A stretch of 64,000 nt of DNA from positions 3,658,001 through 3,722,000 of the forward strand of contig NZ_CP010054.1 of assembly GCF_000801315.1 (NCBI RefSeq), written 5' to 3'. Shown one piece after another: positions 42,359 through 51,504 of the stretch. The DNA is from Hymenobacter sp. DG25B. GTDB lineage: Bacteria > Bacteroidota > Bacteroidia > Cytophagales > Hymenobacteraceae. Numbering within the stretch: the first letter of the stretch is position 1; every line of letters begins with the position of its first letter. The notes beneath the pieces are model-generated. The model did no database searches, was not told where the DNA came from, and saw nothing but the letters and a program-made list of their open reading frames with translations. Position numbers and translations under genes: made by a program.

Positions 42359-42389
42359 CAAAGTTACCGAAATTGCGGCCCCTTTCAAA
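42359..42389 (-). promoter_or_regulatory. Bacteroidota promoter of the polysaccharide export operon
   Basis: On the minus strand TTTG at 42389-42386, a 19-base spacer and TAACTTTG at 42366-42359 fit the two-part consensus exactly. Transcription would begin near 42353, about 80 bases before the Wza-like gene. The same space holds the upstream region of the acyl-CoA dehydrogenase gene. Confidence 0.8.
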
Positions 42390-42510
42390 ATCAGAGGCTT
42401 GATCAGGTTTGGCAGAGGCAAGTATAGCTGCTGTAAAAAAGCTACTTTCGCAAACCCAAAACCGGCCTTTTTCGGTTATCCCCTTACTTCCCACCCAAAC
42501 GATTTACTAC

Positions 42511-43650
42511 ATGGAACTGGTAGCTACTGAAAACCAGACAATGATTGCCCAGATGGTGCGCGACTTTGGTGCCACCCACATCAAGCCGCACATGATGAAG
42601 TGGGACGAAAGCCAGGAATTCCCGGTGGAGGTGTTTCACAAACTGGGTGAGCTAGGTCTGATGGGCGTGCTGGTACCGCAGGAATACGGCGGCTCCGGCT
42701 TTGGCTACACCGAGTACGTAACGGCCATTGCGGAGTTATCAAAAATTGATGGCAGCATTGGCTTGTCCATGGCCGCGCATAACTCGCTGTGCACGGGCCA
42801 CATTCTGCAGCATGCCTCCGAGGAGCAGAAACGCAAGTATTTGCCCAAGCTGGCCTCCGGCGAATGGATTGGTGCCTGGGGCCTCACAGAGCCCAACACC
42901 GGTTCTGATGCCGGCAATATGCGTACCGTAGCCATTGAGGATGGTGACCATTACGTGCTGAACGGCGCCAAAAACTTCATTACCCACGGCAAAAGCGGCA
43001 ATGTAGCCGTGGTAATTGCCCGCACCGGTGAGGTAGGCGACTCCCGCGCCATGACGGCTTTCATCATTGAGCGTGGCACGCCCGGCTTTGCGGCTGGCCG
43101 CAAAGAAGATAAACTGGGCATGCGCGCTTCCGAAACCACGGAGCTGATTTTCACTGATTGCCGTGTACCCAAGGAAAACATCATTGGCACAGTAGGCGAC
43201 GGCTTCGTGCAGGCGCTGAAAGTGCTGGACGGTGGCCGCATCAGCATTGCGGCCCTGAGCCTGGGCATTGCGCAGGGTGCCTACGAGGCCGCGCTACAGT
43301 ATTCCAAAGAGCGCTACCAGTTCAACCAGCCTATTTCCAGTTTCCAGGGTATCTCCTTTAAGCTGGCGGATATGGCTACTGAAATTGAAGCCGCTGCGCT
43401 GCTCACGTACCGCGCCGCTGATATGAAGGACCGGGGCCTCAACGTGAATCGTGAGTCGGCCATGGCGAAGCTGTATGCTTCGGAAGTATGTGTGCGGGCG
43501 GCTAATGAAGGCGTACAGATCTTTGGTGGCTACGGCTATACAAAGGATTATCCGGCCGAGAAGTACTACCGTGACTCTAAGCTTTGCACCATTGGCGAGG
43601 GCACTTCTGAGATTCAGAAGCTGGTAATTGCCCGCACCTTGCTAAAGTAG
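42511..43650 (+). CDS. Acyl-CoA dehydrogenase (short/butyryl-chain type)
   Basis: The ATG at 42511 ([20 protein letters not shown]) starts a 379-residue protein of the acyl-CoA dehydrogenase family; the frame extends 34 codons further over the intergenic region. The FAD/substrate motifs are [43 protein letters not shown], and [24 protein letters not shown]; the catalytic Glu region reads [18 protein letters not shown]. The enzyme oxidises an acyl-CoA to the trans-2-enoyl-CoA with FAD and passes electrons to ETF, in the cytoplasm. It is a single gene, divergent from the polysaccharide operon. Confidence 0.95.
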   Translation: MELVATENQTMIAQMVRDFGATHIKPHMMKWDESQEFPVEVFHKLGELGLMGVLVPQEYGGSGFGYTEYVTAIAELSKIDGSIGLSMAAHNSLCTGHILQHASEEQKRKYLPKLASGEWIGAWGLTEPNTGSDAGNMRTVAIEDGDHYVLNGAKNFITHGKSGNVAVVIARTGEVGDSRAMTAFIIERGTPGFAAGRKEDKLGMRASETTELIFTDCRVPKENIIGTVGDGFVQALKVLDGGRISIAALSLGIAQGAYEAALQYSKERYQFNQPISSFQGISFKLADMATEIEAAALLTYRAADMKDRGLNVNRESAMAKLYASEVCVRAANEGVQIFGGYGYTKDYPAEKYYRDSKLCTIGEGTSEIQKLVIARTLLK

Positions 43651-43737
43651 AAACCTTGATTGGGCCAGTTTTAGCCGGATTTCACTGATTGGCACAGCCC
43701 TAGCGCGACTTACCACGCAGGAAATTCTGTGGAATCA

Positions 43738-43769
43738 TTTCAAATCATTGAAATCTCTGCTTATCTTTG
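43738..43769 (+). promoter_or_regulatory. Promoter of rpsU
   Basis: TTTC at 43738-43741, a 20-base spacer and the exact -7 element TATCTTTG at 43762-43769 lie 42 bases in front of the rpsU start. The -33 part deviates by one base from TTTG. Confidence 0.6.
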
Positions 43770-43810
43770 CCCCCCTCAATCCAGGAATAGTTTTCAAGCT
43801 CACTGAATAT

Positions 43811-44008
43811 ATGATCATCGTCCAAATCAAGGAGAACGAGTCGGTTGACCGTGCACTTAAGCGTTTTAAGAAGAAGTTTGAGCGCACCGGCGTGCTGAAA
43901 GAGCTGCGTCGTCGCACGTTCTTCCAGAAGCCTTCTATCACGAAGCGCAAGCAGAAGATTAAGGCTGCCTATAAGCAGACGATGTACGGCAACGAGGCGG
44001 CTAACTAA
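43811..44008 (+). CDS. rpsU: 30S ribosomal protein bS21
   Basis: The ATG at 43811 (MIIVQIKENESVDRAL) gives the normal 65-residue bS21, with the conserved RALKRFKKKFERTGVLKELRRR and the basic tail RKQKIKAAYKQ. It binds the small ribosomal subunit near the anti-Shine-Dalgarno end of 16S rRNA, where in Bacteroidota it hides the anti-SD sequence. The promoter lies just upstream and a strong hairpin follows, so it is expressed as its own unit, although the next gene is a Xer recombinase and the one after that hpf, a fixed order in Bacteroidota. Confidence 0.97.
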   Translation: MIIVQIKENESVDRALKRFKKKFERTGVLKELRRRTFFQKPSITKRKQKIKAAYKQTMYGNEAAN

Positions 44009-44035
44009 ACTAACCGCCCCTGTTGAACGGAACAT

Positions 44036-44080
44036 AAAAACCGTCTGATTTGCTCTCTGGAGCGAATCAGACGGTTTTTT
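44036..44080 (+). terminator. Intrinsic terminator after rpsU
   Basis: A long stem (44036-44050 with 44065-44080, plus inner GCTC/GAGC) ends in TTTTTT. It separates rpsU from the recombinase gene. Confidence 0.85.
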
Positions 44081-44150
44081 CGCGTTCGTACTTTTCGAAA
44101 TAATTCCATACATTGGTTGTCCGGCCCCGTTGGCTGGCAGTAGCCCGCGT

Positions 44151-45038
44151 ATGGAATTATTTTTTGACTATTTACGGTTCGAGCGACGCTTCAGTCCCCA
44201 TACGCTGGTGTCTTATCAAACAGATTTGCGGCAGTTTGCCGAATATCTGCACACCACCTATGAGCTGGAAAAACCCGCACAGGCAGATCATACCCTGATT
44301 CGCTCGTGGATTGTGACTTTAATGGAGCAGCAGCGCGACCCGCGCACGGTAAACCGCAAAATAGCCTGCCTGCGCTCCTACTATAAGTTTTTGCTGCGTA
44401 CCGGGGTCATCAGCAAAAACCCCATGCTGCGCATCACCTCACCCAAAGTGGGCAAGAAGCTGCCCGATTTTCTGCCAGAAGACTCGCTCAATGGCCTGCT
44501 CAACTCCTTTGCGTTTCCGGACACCTTTGTAGGCGTGCGCGACCAGCTGATAATGGAGCTGCTCTACGGTACAGGCATCCGCCTTTCTGAGCTACTAGGC
44601 ATCCGGCACGATGATGTAAGTCTGCCGGCCCGCACGGTGCGCGTAACCGGCAAAGGCAACAAGCAGCGGGTGGTGCCGCTCAACCCTACCCTGTTACAAG
44701 TACTGGAGCGCTATATAGCGTTAAAGCAACACGAATTTGGCAGCGGCGACAACGCCCGCGGCGTCCTGCTCGTTACCAATAAGCAAGAACCGCTCTATGA
44801 AAAGTTCGTGTACCGTACCGTAAAGCACTATTTGGGGCAGATTACCACGGCTTCCTCGCAACAGCACCCACACGTGCTGCGGCATTCCTTTGCCACGCAT
44901 CTGCTGGGGAAAGGAGCCGACCTAAATGCTATTAAGGAGTTGCTGGGACACGCCAATCTGGCGGCCACGCAGGTATACACGCACTTGTCTATTGATAAGC
45001 TGAAAGCGGTTTTTGAAAAGGCCCATCCAAAGGCCTGA
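44151..45038 (+). CDS. Tyrosine recombinase XerC/XerD family
   Basis: The ATG at 44151 (MELFFDYLRFERRFSPHTL) gives a 295-residue protein. The N-terminal SAM-like domain (1-100: YLRFERRFSPHTLVSYQTDL) binds DNA. The catalytic residues are Arg144 (GIRLSELL), Lys168 (GKGNKQR), His241, Arg244 (HVLRHSFATHLL), His267 (LLGHANL) and the nucleophile Tyr276 (VYTHLS). All are present. Xer enzymes resolve chromosome dimers at dif before cell division. The place between rpsU and hpf is the usual one in Bacteroidota. Which of XerC or XerD it is cannot be told from sequence alone. Confidence 0.93.
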   Translation: MELFFDYLRFERRFSPHTLVSYQTDLRQFAEYLHTTYELEKPAQADHTLIRSWIVTLMEQQRDPRTVNRKIACLRSYYKFLLRTGVISKNPMLRITSPKVGKKLPDFLPEDSLNGLLNSFAFPDTFVGVRDQLIMELLYGTGIRLSELLGIRHDDVSLPARTVRVTGKGNKQRVVPLNPTLLQVLERYIALKQHEFGSGDNARGVLLVTNKQEPLYEKFVYRTVKHYLGQITTASSQQHPHVLRHSFATHLLGKGADLNAIKELLGHANLAATQVYTHLSIDKLKAVFEKAHPKA

Positions 45039-45075
45039 GTTGTTCCTTTTTTCTTACTCCCAAACCCCACAATCG

Positions 45076-45375
45076 ATGAAAGTACAGACGCAATCGGTGC
45101 ACTTTAACGCCGACCAGAAACTGCTCGATTTCATCCAGAAGCGCCTCGACAAGCTCGAAACCTTCTACGACCGTGTGACCGAAGGTGAAGTTATTCTGCG
45201 CCTGAATAACAAGGATGGTATTTCTAATAAGACCGTCGAAATTAAGGTTCACGTGCCGGGCACTACGTTGTTTGCCCAGGAAGATGCGGGTACGTTTGAA
45301 GCAGCCGCTGATGCTGCCGCCGATAGCCTGAAACGGCAGATTACCCGGTACAAAGACAAAATGGTGAGCCACTAG
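45076..45375 (+). CDS. hpf: Ribosome hibernation-promoting factor (short form, HPF/RaiA)
   Basis: The ATG at 45076 (MKVQTQSVHFNADQKLLDFI) gives a 99-residue protein with the HPF/RaiA fold: VHFNADQKLLDFIQKRLDKL, EVILRLNN, TVEIKVHVPGTTLFAQEDA, FEAAADAAADSLKRQI. It binds the small ribosomal subunit and blocks the decoding centre during starvation. It has no long C-terminal domain, so it should form 70S inactive ribosomes only with a partner. It follows the recombinase gene by 37 bases, so the two are likely one operon, ending at the hairpin 45398-45434. Confidence 0.92.
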   Translation: MKVQTQSVHFNADQKLLDFIQKRLDKLETFYDRVTEGEVILRLNNKDGISNKTVEIKVHVPGTTLFAQEDAGTFEAAADAAADSLKRQITRYKDKMVSH

Positions 45376-45397
45376 CCCACCCTTGCCATTTGGCCAT

Positions 45398-45434
45398 AAA
45401 AAAAGCCCCGTCTGATAGCTCAGGCGGGGCTTTT
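45398..45434. terminator. Bidirectional intrinsic terminator
   Basis: Arms 45401-45415 and 45420-45434 pair over 15 bases with one mismatch, flanked by A and T runs. It lies between the convergent hpf and metK genes. Confidence 0.88.
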
Positions 45435-45456
45435 CATTTGCTGGAGACGGCGAGTA

Positions 45457-46719
45457 TTACAGCCCAAACTCAGCTTTAATTTTATCCACGTAGTCGAGCT
45501 TTTCCCAGGTAAAGGTTTCGAACGTCTTCACCTCCCCGTTGCGCATAGTTACCTGCTTGGTGCCGGGGCGACGACCCAAATGGCCATAAGCGGCAGTATC
45601 GCCAAAGATGGGGTTCTGCAGGCCGAAGCGCTTCACAATAGCATAGGGGCGCATATCGAACAGCTTGTTCACCTTCTCGGCAATTTCCCCATCGGTGAGG
45701 GGCTGGCCATTGGCGCCTTTCACTTTGGTAGTGCCGTAGGTAGTTACATAGAGGCCCACGGGCTGGGCTACGCCAATGGCGTAGGCCACCTGCACCAGAA
45801 CTTGGTCAGCTACGCCGGCCGCCACCAGGTTTTTGGCAATGTGGCGGGTAGCGTAAGCCGCGGAGCGGTCTACTTTGGAAGAGTCCTTGCCGGAGAAAGC
45901 CCCGCCACCGTGGGCACCTTTGCCGCCATAGGTATCCACAATGATTTTGCGGCCGGTCAGGCCGGTGTCGCCGTGCGGGCCACCGATGACGAACTTGCCG
46001 GTGGGGTTGATGTGGTAGGTAATCTGGTCGGTGAAGAGGCGCTGCACTTCCGCGCCGAGGCCGGCTTTCACGCGGGGAATGAGGATGTGGCGGATATCTT
46101 CGGATATCTGCTTCAGCATTTTCTCCTCCGAGGCATCAAACTCATCGTGCTGGGTACTCACCACAATGGTTTCAATGGCCTGCGGCGTGTTATCATCGGC
46201 GTAGCGAATAGTCACCTGCGATTTGGCATCAGGGCGCAGGTAAGTCATTTCCTGCCCGGCTTTGCGGATACGCGCCAACTCTTCCAGCAAGCGGTGGGAA
46301 AGGTCCAGGGCCAGCGGCATGTAGTTTTCCGTCTCGTTGGTAGCGTACCCGAACATCATGCCCTGGTCGCCGGCGCCCTGCTCTTCGTCTTTGGCGCGCT
46401 CCACACCCTGGTTAATGTCCGGCGACTGCTCGTGCAGGCGGTTCATCACCTCGCAGGTATCGGCGTTAAACAGGTATTCCGGCTTGTTGTAGCCAATGCG
46501 GCGGATTACCTCGCGGGCAATGGGCTCGGCGTCTACGTGCGCTTTGGATTTGATTTCGCCGGCTACCAGCACAAAATCCGTGGTAACGAGGGTTTCGCAG
46601 GCAACCTTGGACGCAGGGTCCTGACGCAAATACTCGTCAAGGATAGCATCAGAAATCTGGTCGGCTACTTTATCGGGATGACCTTCCGAAACGGACTCGG
46701 AAGTAAACAGGTACGACAT
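45457..46719 (-). CDS. metK: S-adenosylmethionine synthetase
   Basis: The ATG at 46719 ([20 protein letters not shown]) is the conserved start; the open frame extends 35 codons further with no MetK character. The 420-residue protein has [13 protein letters not shown], the methionine-binding [15 protein letters not shown], the phosphate loop [22 protein letters not shown] split as GGGAFSGKD, and the C-terminal DFT region. MetK makes S-adenosylmethionine from ATP and methionine and is essential. An exact -7 element lies 72 bases in front of the start. No riboswitch-like fold was recognised in the leader. Confidence 0.99.
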   Translation of the reverse strand: MSYLFTSESVSEGHPDKVADQISDAILDEYLRQDPASKVACETLVTTDFVLVAGEIKSKAHVDAEPIAREVIRRIGYNKPEYLFNADTCEVMNRLHEQSPDINQGVERAKDEEQGAGDQGMMFGYATNETENYMPLALDLSHRLLEELARIRKAGQEMTYLRPDAKSQVTIRYADDNTPQAIETIVVSTQHDEFDASEEKMLKQISEDIRHILIPRVKAGLGAEVQRLFTDQITYHINPTGKFVIGGPHGDTGLTGRKIIVDTYGGKGAHGGGAFSGKDSSKVDRSAAYATRHIAKNLVAAGVADQVLVQVAYAIGVAQPVGLYVTTYGTTKVKGANGQPLTDGEIAEKVNKLFDMRPYAIVKRFGLQNPIFGDTAAYGHLGRRPGTKQVTMRNGEVKTFETFTWEKLDYVDKIKAEFGL

Positions 46720-46790
46720 CAGCTTATGAGATAGAAGTGCGCGAGAGGCCGGTAGCCCCTGCCCTGCCCAAAGCACTGGTGGGCGGGCCG

Positions 46791-46798
46791 CAAAGCTA
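46791..46798 (-). promoter_or_regulatory. -7 promoter element of metK
   Basis: On the minus strand this reads TAGCTTTG, an exact TAnnTTTG match, 72 bases in front of the metK start. No -33 TTG was found at 19 bases. Confidence 0.5.
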
Positions 46799-46966
46799 CG
46801 AGTTTTATGCAAGGCAGGAAGCATGTAGAAACATCAGAAAGGCCCGGGCCGGCATATTCCCTGCTCTTGGCGGCCCCAGCCGGCTGTTTGCCGGATAGTA
46901 TCTTCCCTGATTATCCGTGTATCTTCCGCCCTTTATTCCTTTCCCTTCTTTATTCTTTCTTTCCCA

Positions 46967-48406
46967 ATGCTCCGGCACTTCTATTATTTAGCTTGTATCA
47001 CCTTATTGGCCTTCGGTATTTCAATGCCTATGGCCCGGGCCCAAACCTTTCAGCCGGGATATTTGGTACGCGCCGCGGGTGATACCGTGCGCGGAGAGCT
47101 GGAAAACGCTTACTGGCAGGATGCCCCCGCTACTATCCGGTTCCGAAACCAGGGGCAAACAGCCCTGCAAACACTGTCTACCCGCTCCTTACAGGCATTT
47201 GGGCTGAGCGGCGTGCGCCACTGGCGCACCCAATACCTGACGTATGATGCCGCCGCGGAAAGCAACCCCTCCTACCTGCAAACCGATGCGCCCCGCACCC
47301 GCTTCGTGACGGACACCTTGGTGACGGAAGTGCTGGTGCAAGGCCCCATCACGCTGCTGGCGGCTTTCCGGGGAACTACCCCGCACTATTTTTTGCTGCG
47401 CGACGGGCAGAAGCCCCTGGAGCTGGTAGACCGCCGCTACCAGTACACCGGCCCGGATGGGCGGCGCTACCTCAGCCGGGTGAATGACTACCGTGAACAG
47501 CTCCGGGGCTTCCTGCCCACCTGCCCGGAGGTAGCTCCCCGTATCAGCAGACTGCCCTACGATGAGAAAGCCATAATCCGGCTGGTGCAGCAGTATAATA
47601 CCACCTGCCTGGGCCAGACCATAGCCGCTACGCCAAACACCGGGGATAAGCCCAAAGGCCAGAACCGCGTGCGGCTGGACTGGGGCGTGCAGGCCGGCGC
47701 CGCCTATACCAGCACCACCGCCAAGGATGGCAAAACCGCCGATAACCAGTACGCCTCCGTAACCGGACCGCAGCAGTACGAGGTACTGCCCCTGGAGAAG
47801 CGCTACCTGTCTGATGCCAAGCTGGAACAGGGGCTGCGCCCGGTGGTGGGCATTTATGCCGATGTGCTGTTTCCCGGCCGGCGCCTGGCCCTGCACACCG
47901 ACGCCAGCTTTCGGAAAATGCAGGACTATCAACAGGAGTTTGCCACGGGCAAAGCGGGCTACCCAACCAAGACCTATCGGTTGAGCGGCTCACAGACAAA
48001 CCTGCAGATAGGCATTCGGGCCCTGCGGCCCCTGCCAACCGGGCAGTTTTTGGCGGGCCTGGGCCTGGCCATGAGCTTTAATGCCCTAAAGGAAAACGAA
48101 AGCGCCTACCCGGGTGCTACCGACCTCACGTACAACGGCACACCCCTGCGCAGAAGCGTGCAGCTGGACTACCCGCACGAGCAGGTGGGCCTGTACGCGG
48201 AAATTGGCTACCGGTGGCAGCGCCTCACTGCCCTGCTCAGCTGGCGCTACCAGGAAGGCCTGCTGGACGACCGCACGGCTATTGAGTCAGTAGTGGTAGA
48301 AAAGTCGACCAATGCCCTTAGTTTGTACCGCACCCGGGAATACAACCTGCGCAGCCACCTGGCAGTGTTTAGCCTTGGCTTTCGGCTGAATAAAAACACC
48401 GATTGA
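46967..48406 (+). CDS. Secreted beta-rich outer-membrane protein, function unknown
   Basis: This 479-residue protein has a signal peptide (MLRHFYYLACITLLAFG, cut after ARA before Gln). The mature N-terminal half (about 25-215) shows GYLVRAAGDTVRGELENAYW and VLVQGPITLLAAFRGTTPHYFLLR, a pattern common in Bacteroidota proteins of unknown function with a KHG/surface-adhesion-like leader. The C-terminal half (about 230-475) alternates like a PorT-type barrel (RLDWGVQAGAAYTSTTA, LQIGIRALRPLPTGQFLAGLGLAMSF, VGLYAEIGYRWQRLTALLSWRYQEGL) and ends in LAVFSLGFRLNKNTD. It should sit in the outer membrane. No substrate or partner is visible; it stands alone. Confidence 0.8.
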   Translation: MLRHFYYLACITLLAFGISMPMARAQTFQPGYLVRAAGDTVRGELENAYWQDAPATIRFRNQGQTALQTLSTRSLQAFGLSGVRHWRTQYLTYDAAAESNPSYLQTDAPRTRFVTDTLVTEVLVQGPITLLAAFRGTTPHYFLLRDGQKPLELVDRRYQYTGPDGRRYLSRVNDYREQLRGFLPTCPEVAPRISRLPYDEKAIIRLVQQYNTTCLGQTIAATPNTGDKPKGQNRVRLDWGVQAGAAYTSTTAKDGKTADNQYASVTGPQQYEVLPLEKRYLSDAKLEQGLRPVVGIYADVLFPGRRLALHTDASFRKMQDYQQEFATGKAGYPTKTYRLSGSQTNLQIGIRALRPLPTGQFLAGLGLAMSFNALKENESAYPGATDLTYNGTPLRRSVQLDYPHEQVGLYAEIGYRWQRLTALLSWRYQEGLLDDRTAIESVVVEKSTNALSLYRTREYNLRSHLAVFSLGFRLNKNTD

Positions 48407-48428
48407 GAAACCTGGTATAGATGCCAAA

Positions 48429-48468
48429 GCAAACACCCCGGCGCCTACTGGCGCCGGGGTGTTTTTGT
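48429..48468. terminator. Bidirectional intrinsic terminator
   Basis: A perfect 15-base stem (48431-48445 with 48450-48464, loop TACT) flanked by A and T runs, between the convergent barrel and peptidase genes. Confidence 0.9.
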
Positions 48469-48484
48469 AAAGAAAGCAATGATT

Positions 48485-50935
48485 TTAGCGGCTGGTTTGC
48501 CCGGCCGGGGGTGCCGTGGCGGCAGGCTTCAGATTGGTGTCAAAAAGCTTTAAAATGCGCTTGTACTCATCGGTCCACGAACTGGGCTCTACAAAACCGT
48601 GGTCTTCCACAGGGTACACGGCCAGCTCCCAGTTTTCCTTTTTCAGCTCAATGAGGCGCTGCGTGAGGCGGACAATATCCTGGAAGTGCACGTTGGTATC
48701 TACCATGCCGTGGCACATGAGCAGGGCACCTTTCAGGCCGCTGGCGTAGTAAATAGGCGAAGAGCGCACGTAGGCCAGGCTATCGGAATAGGGCTCGTTG
48801 AGGATATTATCGGTGTAGGCGTGGTTGTAGTGGGCCCAATCGGTAACGGAGCGCAGGGCGGCCCCGGCTTTAAATACTTCGGGCTGGGTGAACATGGCCA
48901 TGAGAGTAATGAAGCCGCCGTAGCTGCCGCCATAAATACCAATGCGCTGGGGGCTGACGCCGTACTTTTCCGTCAGCAGCTTGGCCCCGTCTACCTGGTC
49001 GGTGAGGTCTTTGCCACCCATATAGCGGTAAATGCCCGTGCGCACGTCGCGGCCGTAGCCGGCGGAGCCCCGGTAGTCAATATCCAGCACGGTGTAGCCC
49101 TGGTCGGCCAGCAGGTTATGGAACATGTACTCCCGGAAATACAGGCTCCACCACTTGTGGGCGTTCTGCAGGTAGCCCGCGCCGTGCACAAACACCACGG
49201 CCGGCCCCTGCGCCTGCGGTGACGCCGGACGGTACAGGCGGGCATACACCTGCTGGCCGTCGCGGGTGGGAATGGTAATTACCTCCGGGTCGCGCCAGGC
49301 GTAACTTTCAAACTCCGGAGTGGTAGAGTGCGTGAGCTGGCGCATGGAGGCACCGGGCTTGTTGGGCATCACATACAGCTCCCAGGGCTTGTTGGTGTAG
49401 CTGTAGCGTACGGCCAGGGTTTTCTCATCGGGGGAGAGGAAAATTTCGCTGGCCCCGGGGCGCGTGGTGAGCTGGATAAGCGGGCCACCCTGCACGGGCA
49501 TGCGGTAAGCCTGCTGCTCGCCGGGGGCCGTTTTGTTGGCCGTGAGGTACCAGGTTTTCTTGTCGCGGCTCAGGCGGGCATTCTGAATTTCAAACGTCCC
49601 GCTGGTCAGGGCCTTTTTCTGGCCGCTGGTAACATCCATTGTGTAAAGGTGCGAATAGCCGGTTTCCTCGCTCTGAAACCAGATATGCTGATTATCCGGC
49701 AGCCAGCCCACGGCGCCGGCCTCGTAGCCAATGCCGGGGCCATTTATCCAGGCATCATCATGCTGGCGGTCCAGTAGCTTTATTTTCTGGGTGGGCGCGT
49801 CCAGAGCTACAATCCAGCGGTCCTTGTTATCGGTGGAGCGAATGACCAGGAATGCGTGCTTCCCGTTCTCCGACCAGAAAGGCCCATAGGGTATTACGCG
49901 GCGCAGCTCGGTGGCGGGCTTTTCTTTTTTGGTTTTGCTGGAATCGGCAGGCTGCGGGGCTTTGGCAGTAAGCTGGTATTCCTTGCGGTAAGCCGGCTGC
50001 TCGTCCAGGCCCTGCAGGTCGCGGTAGCCCAACACAAACGTAGTGTCGCGCCCAATATCATACAGCCCCAATTCGTAGGCCGTTTGGGCCGAGCCCACTT
50101 TGGTGCGGGTGGATAAGTCCTCCGTAAAGCCAGAGGTGGTCACGAAGCTGGGCACCACGGCCACTTTGCTGCTGGCGGGTTCCTGGACCAGGGTGTAGGT
50201 TACAAAACGGCCATCGGGACTGAGCTGCAGATTCTCCACGGTTTTGGTACCGAGATAGATGGCTTTGGGGCGCAGACGGGCTAGGGCCTTCTGCTGCCGC
50301 TCGCGGGCTTTGGCGTCCTGCTCCCGCTGCTGCAGCACCTCAAACAAGGCCAGCTGCTGGGCCTTTAGGAATTTCTCCGATTTATCGGTGGGCTGGGCGC
50401 CGGGTGGCTTGGTACCGCGGCGGAAGTCGGTGCGCTGGGTGGTTTCGCCGGTGGCGGGGTCCCAGGTAAACAGGTTGCCGTTGCGCGTGTAGCTCACCAG
50501 CTGGCCCTGCAGGGCAAAGCGGGGCTCTGTTTCCCGCTCCGCCGTGTTCGTCACGCGGCGGCTCTTCATCGATTTCAGCTCCAGTAGATAAATATCTCCC
50601 TCCTTTTCATACACTTTGCGCGTGTAGTTCTGGTTGTAGGCGCCAGTGGCCGCCGGCAGCTCGCGCTGCTCCCGCAAGCTGACCTTGCGGGGCATGCCGC
50701 CGCCCGGCGCTACTGCGTAAAGGGAATCGCGGCGGGCTTTCTCCGGGTTCCAGTTGAAATAGATGCGGCGGCCGTCCTCACTCCAATACACATTGGTAGG
50801 CGAGCTACCCAGCCACTGCGCTGGGTCGCGCATGATTTTCTCAACGGTAAGCGGGGCCAGCCCGGTTGTAGGGGCAGTTTGCGCCAGGCCGGCCAAAGGC
50901 AGCAGGCTCAGCAGCGAAAAAACAGAAAAACGCAT
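48485..50935 (-). CDS. S9 family peptidase (dipeptidyl-peptidase IV-like)
   Basis: The ATG at 50935 (MRFSVFSLLSLLPLAGLAQ) gives a signal peptide, cut before Gln19. The 816-residue protein has a propeller-like N-terminal part (about 40-520: VYWSEDGRRIYFNWNPEKA, LQLSPDGRFVTYT, GWLPDNQHIWFQSEETG) and a catalytic alpha/beta-hydrolase domain with Ser about 671 in GGSYGG, Asp about 746 in GMVDTN and His about 779 in EDHGF. S9 peptidases cut small peptides after Pro or other residues and are often periplasmic in Bacteroidota. It is a single gene between a terminator and the GNAT gene. Confidence 0.94.
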   Translation of the reverse strand: MRFSVFSLLSLLPLAGLAQTAPTTGLAPLTVEKIMRDPAQWLGSSPTNVYWSEDGRRIYFNWNPEKARRDSLYAVAPGGGMPRKVSLREQRELPAATGAYNQNYTRKVYEKEGDIYLLELKSMKSRRVTNTAERETEPRFALQGQLVSYTRNGNLFTWDPATGETTQRTDFRRGTKPPGAQPTDKSEKFLKAQQLALFEVLQQREQDAKARERQQKALARLRPKAIYLGTKTVENLQLSPDGRFVTYTLVQEPASSKVAVVPSFVTTSGFTEDLSTRTKVGSAQTAYELGLYDIGRDTTFVLGYRDLQGLDEQPAYRKEYQLTAKAPQPADSSKTKKEKPATELRRVIPYGPFWSENGKHAFLVIRSTDNKDRWIVALDAPTQKIKLLDRQHDDAWINGPGIGYEAGAVGWLPDNQHIWFQSEETGYSHLYTMDVTSGQKKALTSGTFEIQNARLSRDKKTWYLTANKTAPGEQQAYRMPVQGGPLIQLTTRPGASEIFLSPDEKTLAVRYSYTNKPWELYVMPNKPGASMRQLTHSTTPEFESYAWRDPEVITIPTRDGQQVYARLYRPASPQAQGPAVVFVHGAGYLQNAHKWWSLYFREYMFHNLLADQGYTVLDIDYRGSAGYGRDVRTGIYRYMGGKDLTDQVDGAKLLTEKYGVSPQRIGIYGGSYGGFITLMAMFTQPEVFKAGAALRSVTDWAHYNHAYTDNILNEPYSDSLAYVRSSPIYYASGLKGALLMCHGMVDTNVHFQDIVRLTQRLIELKKENWELAVYPVEDHGFVEPSSWTDEYKRILKLFDTNLKPAATAPPAGQTSR

Positions 50936-51027
50936 AGACCAGGTAAAAGCAAAGACAGACTGCAAACTACACCCTCGGGCGCCAATGACAAGGCCCGGCC
51001 GCCCGGCGTTGCAAAAACGGCCGGCGT

Positions 51028-51492
51028 TTAGTTGGCGGTGGGTGCCCCGTAGGGATTATGCTGCCGGATTTCCAGAAACCGATCCGGGGCGGCCAGCGGC
51101 GCGAACCCAAACTGGGTGTACAGGCCGTGCGCGTCCAGCGTGGCCAATATCCGGCGGCGCAGGCCCTGTAGCTCCGGGTGCGCCCACACTACTTCCATCA
51201 GCCACTTAGAAAGGCCCTGCCCTCTGAATTCCGGCAGCACGAAGACATCACACAGCCAGGCAAAAGTGGCGTAGTCGGTGATGATGCGGGCAAACCCAGC
51301 CAGGCGGCCATCGGGCGCATACAAGCCAAAATTGAGGGAGTTAGCAATGGCCCGCTCCACGGTAGCGTACGGAATGTCCTTGGCCCAGTAGGAATCCTCG
51401 CTCAGGTAGCGGTGAATGGCGTGTACATCCAGCTGCGAGGCGTCGGTACTGATGGTAAAGCCGGAAGGATGTTGGGCCTGATAGGGAGTCAC
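51028..51492 (-). CDS. GNAT family N-acetyltransferase
   Basis: A 154-residue protein with the GNAT core: HAIHRYLSEDSYWAKDIPYATVERAIANSLNFGLYAPDG, the beta strand AWLCDVFVLPEFRGQGLSKWLM with the acetyl-CoA loop FRGQGL, and the closing LYTQFGFAPLAAPDRFLEI. The order fits the acetyltransferase family that transfers acetyl groups to amines, but no particular substrate can be named. Cytoplasmic. It is on the minus strand, 13 bases before the amidase gene ends, so both may be in one operon. Confidence 0.9.
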   Translation of the reverse strand: MTPYQAQHPSGFTISTDASQLDVHAIHRYLSEDSYWAKDIPYATVERAIANSLNFGLYAPDGRLAGFARIITDYATFAWLCDVFVLPEFRGQGLSKWLMEVVWAHPELQGLRRRILATLDAHGLYTQFGFAPLAAPDRFLEIRQHNPYGAPTAN

Positions 51493-51504
51493 TGCGCGTA
51501 AAAA

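Noticed and set aside
45580..46734. 384-codon open frame on the plus strand
   Set aside because: Antisense to metK, which is certain; His/Val/Gly-rich shadow frame.
46720..46966. SAM riboswitch in front of metK
   Set aside because: The leader is short and no fold matching the SAM-I or SAM-II consensus could be drawn by eye; only a -7 element is supported.
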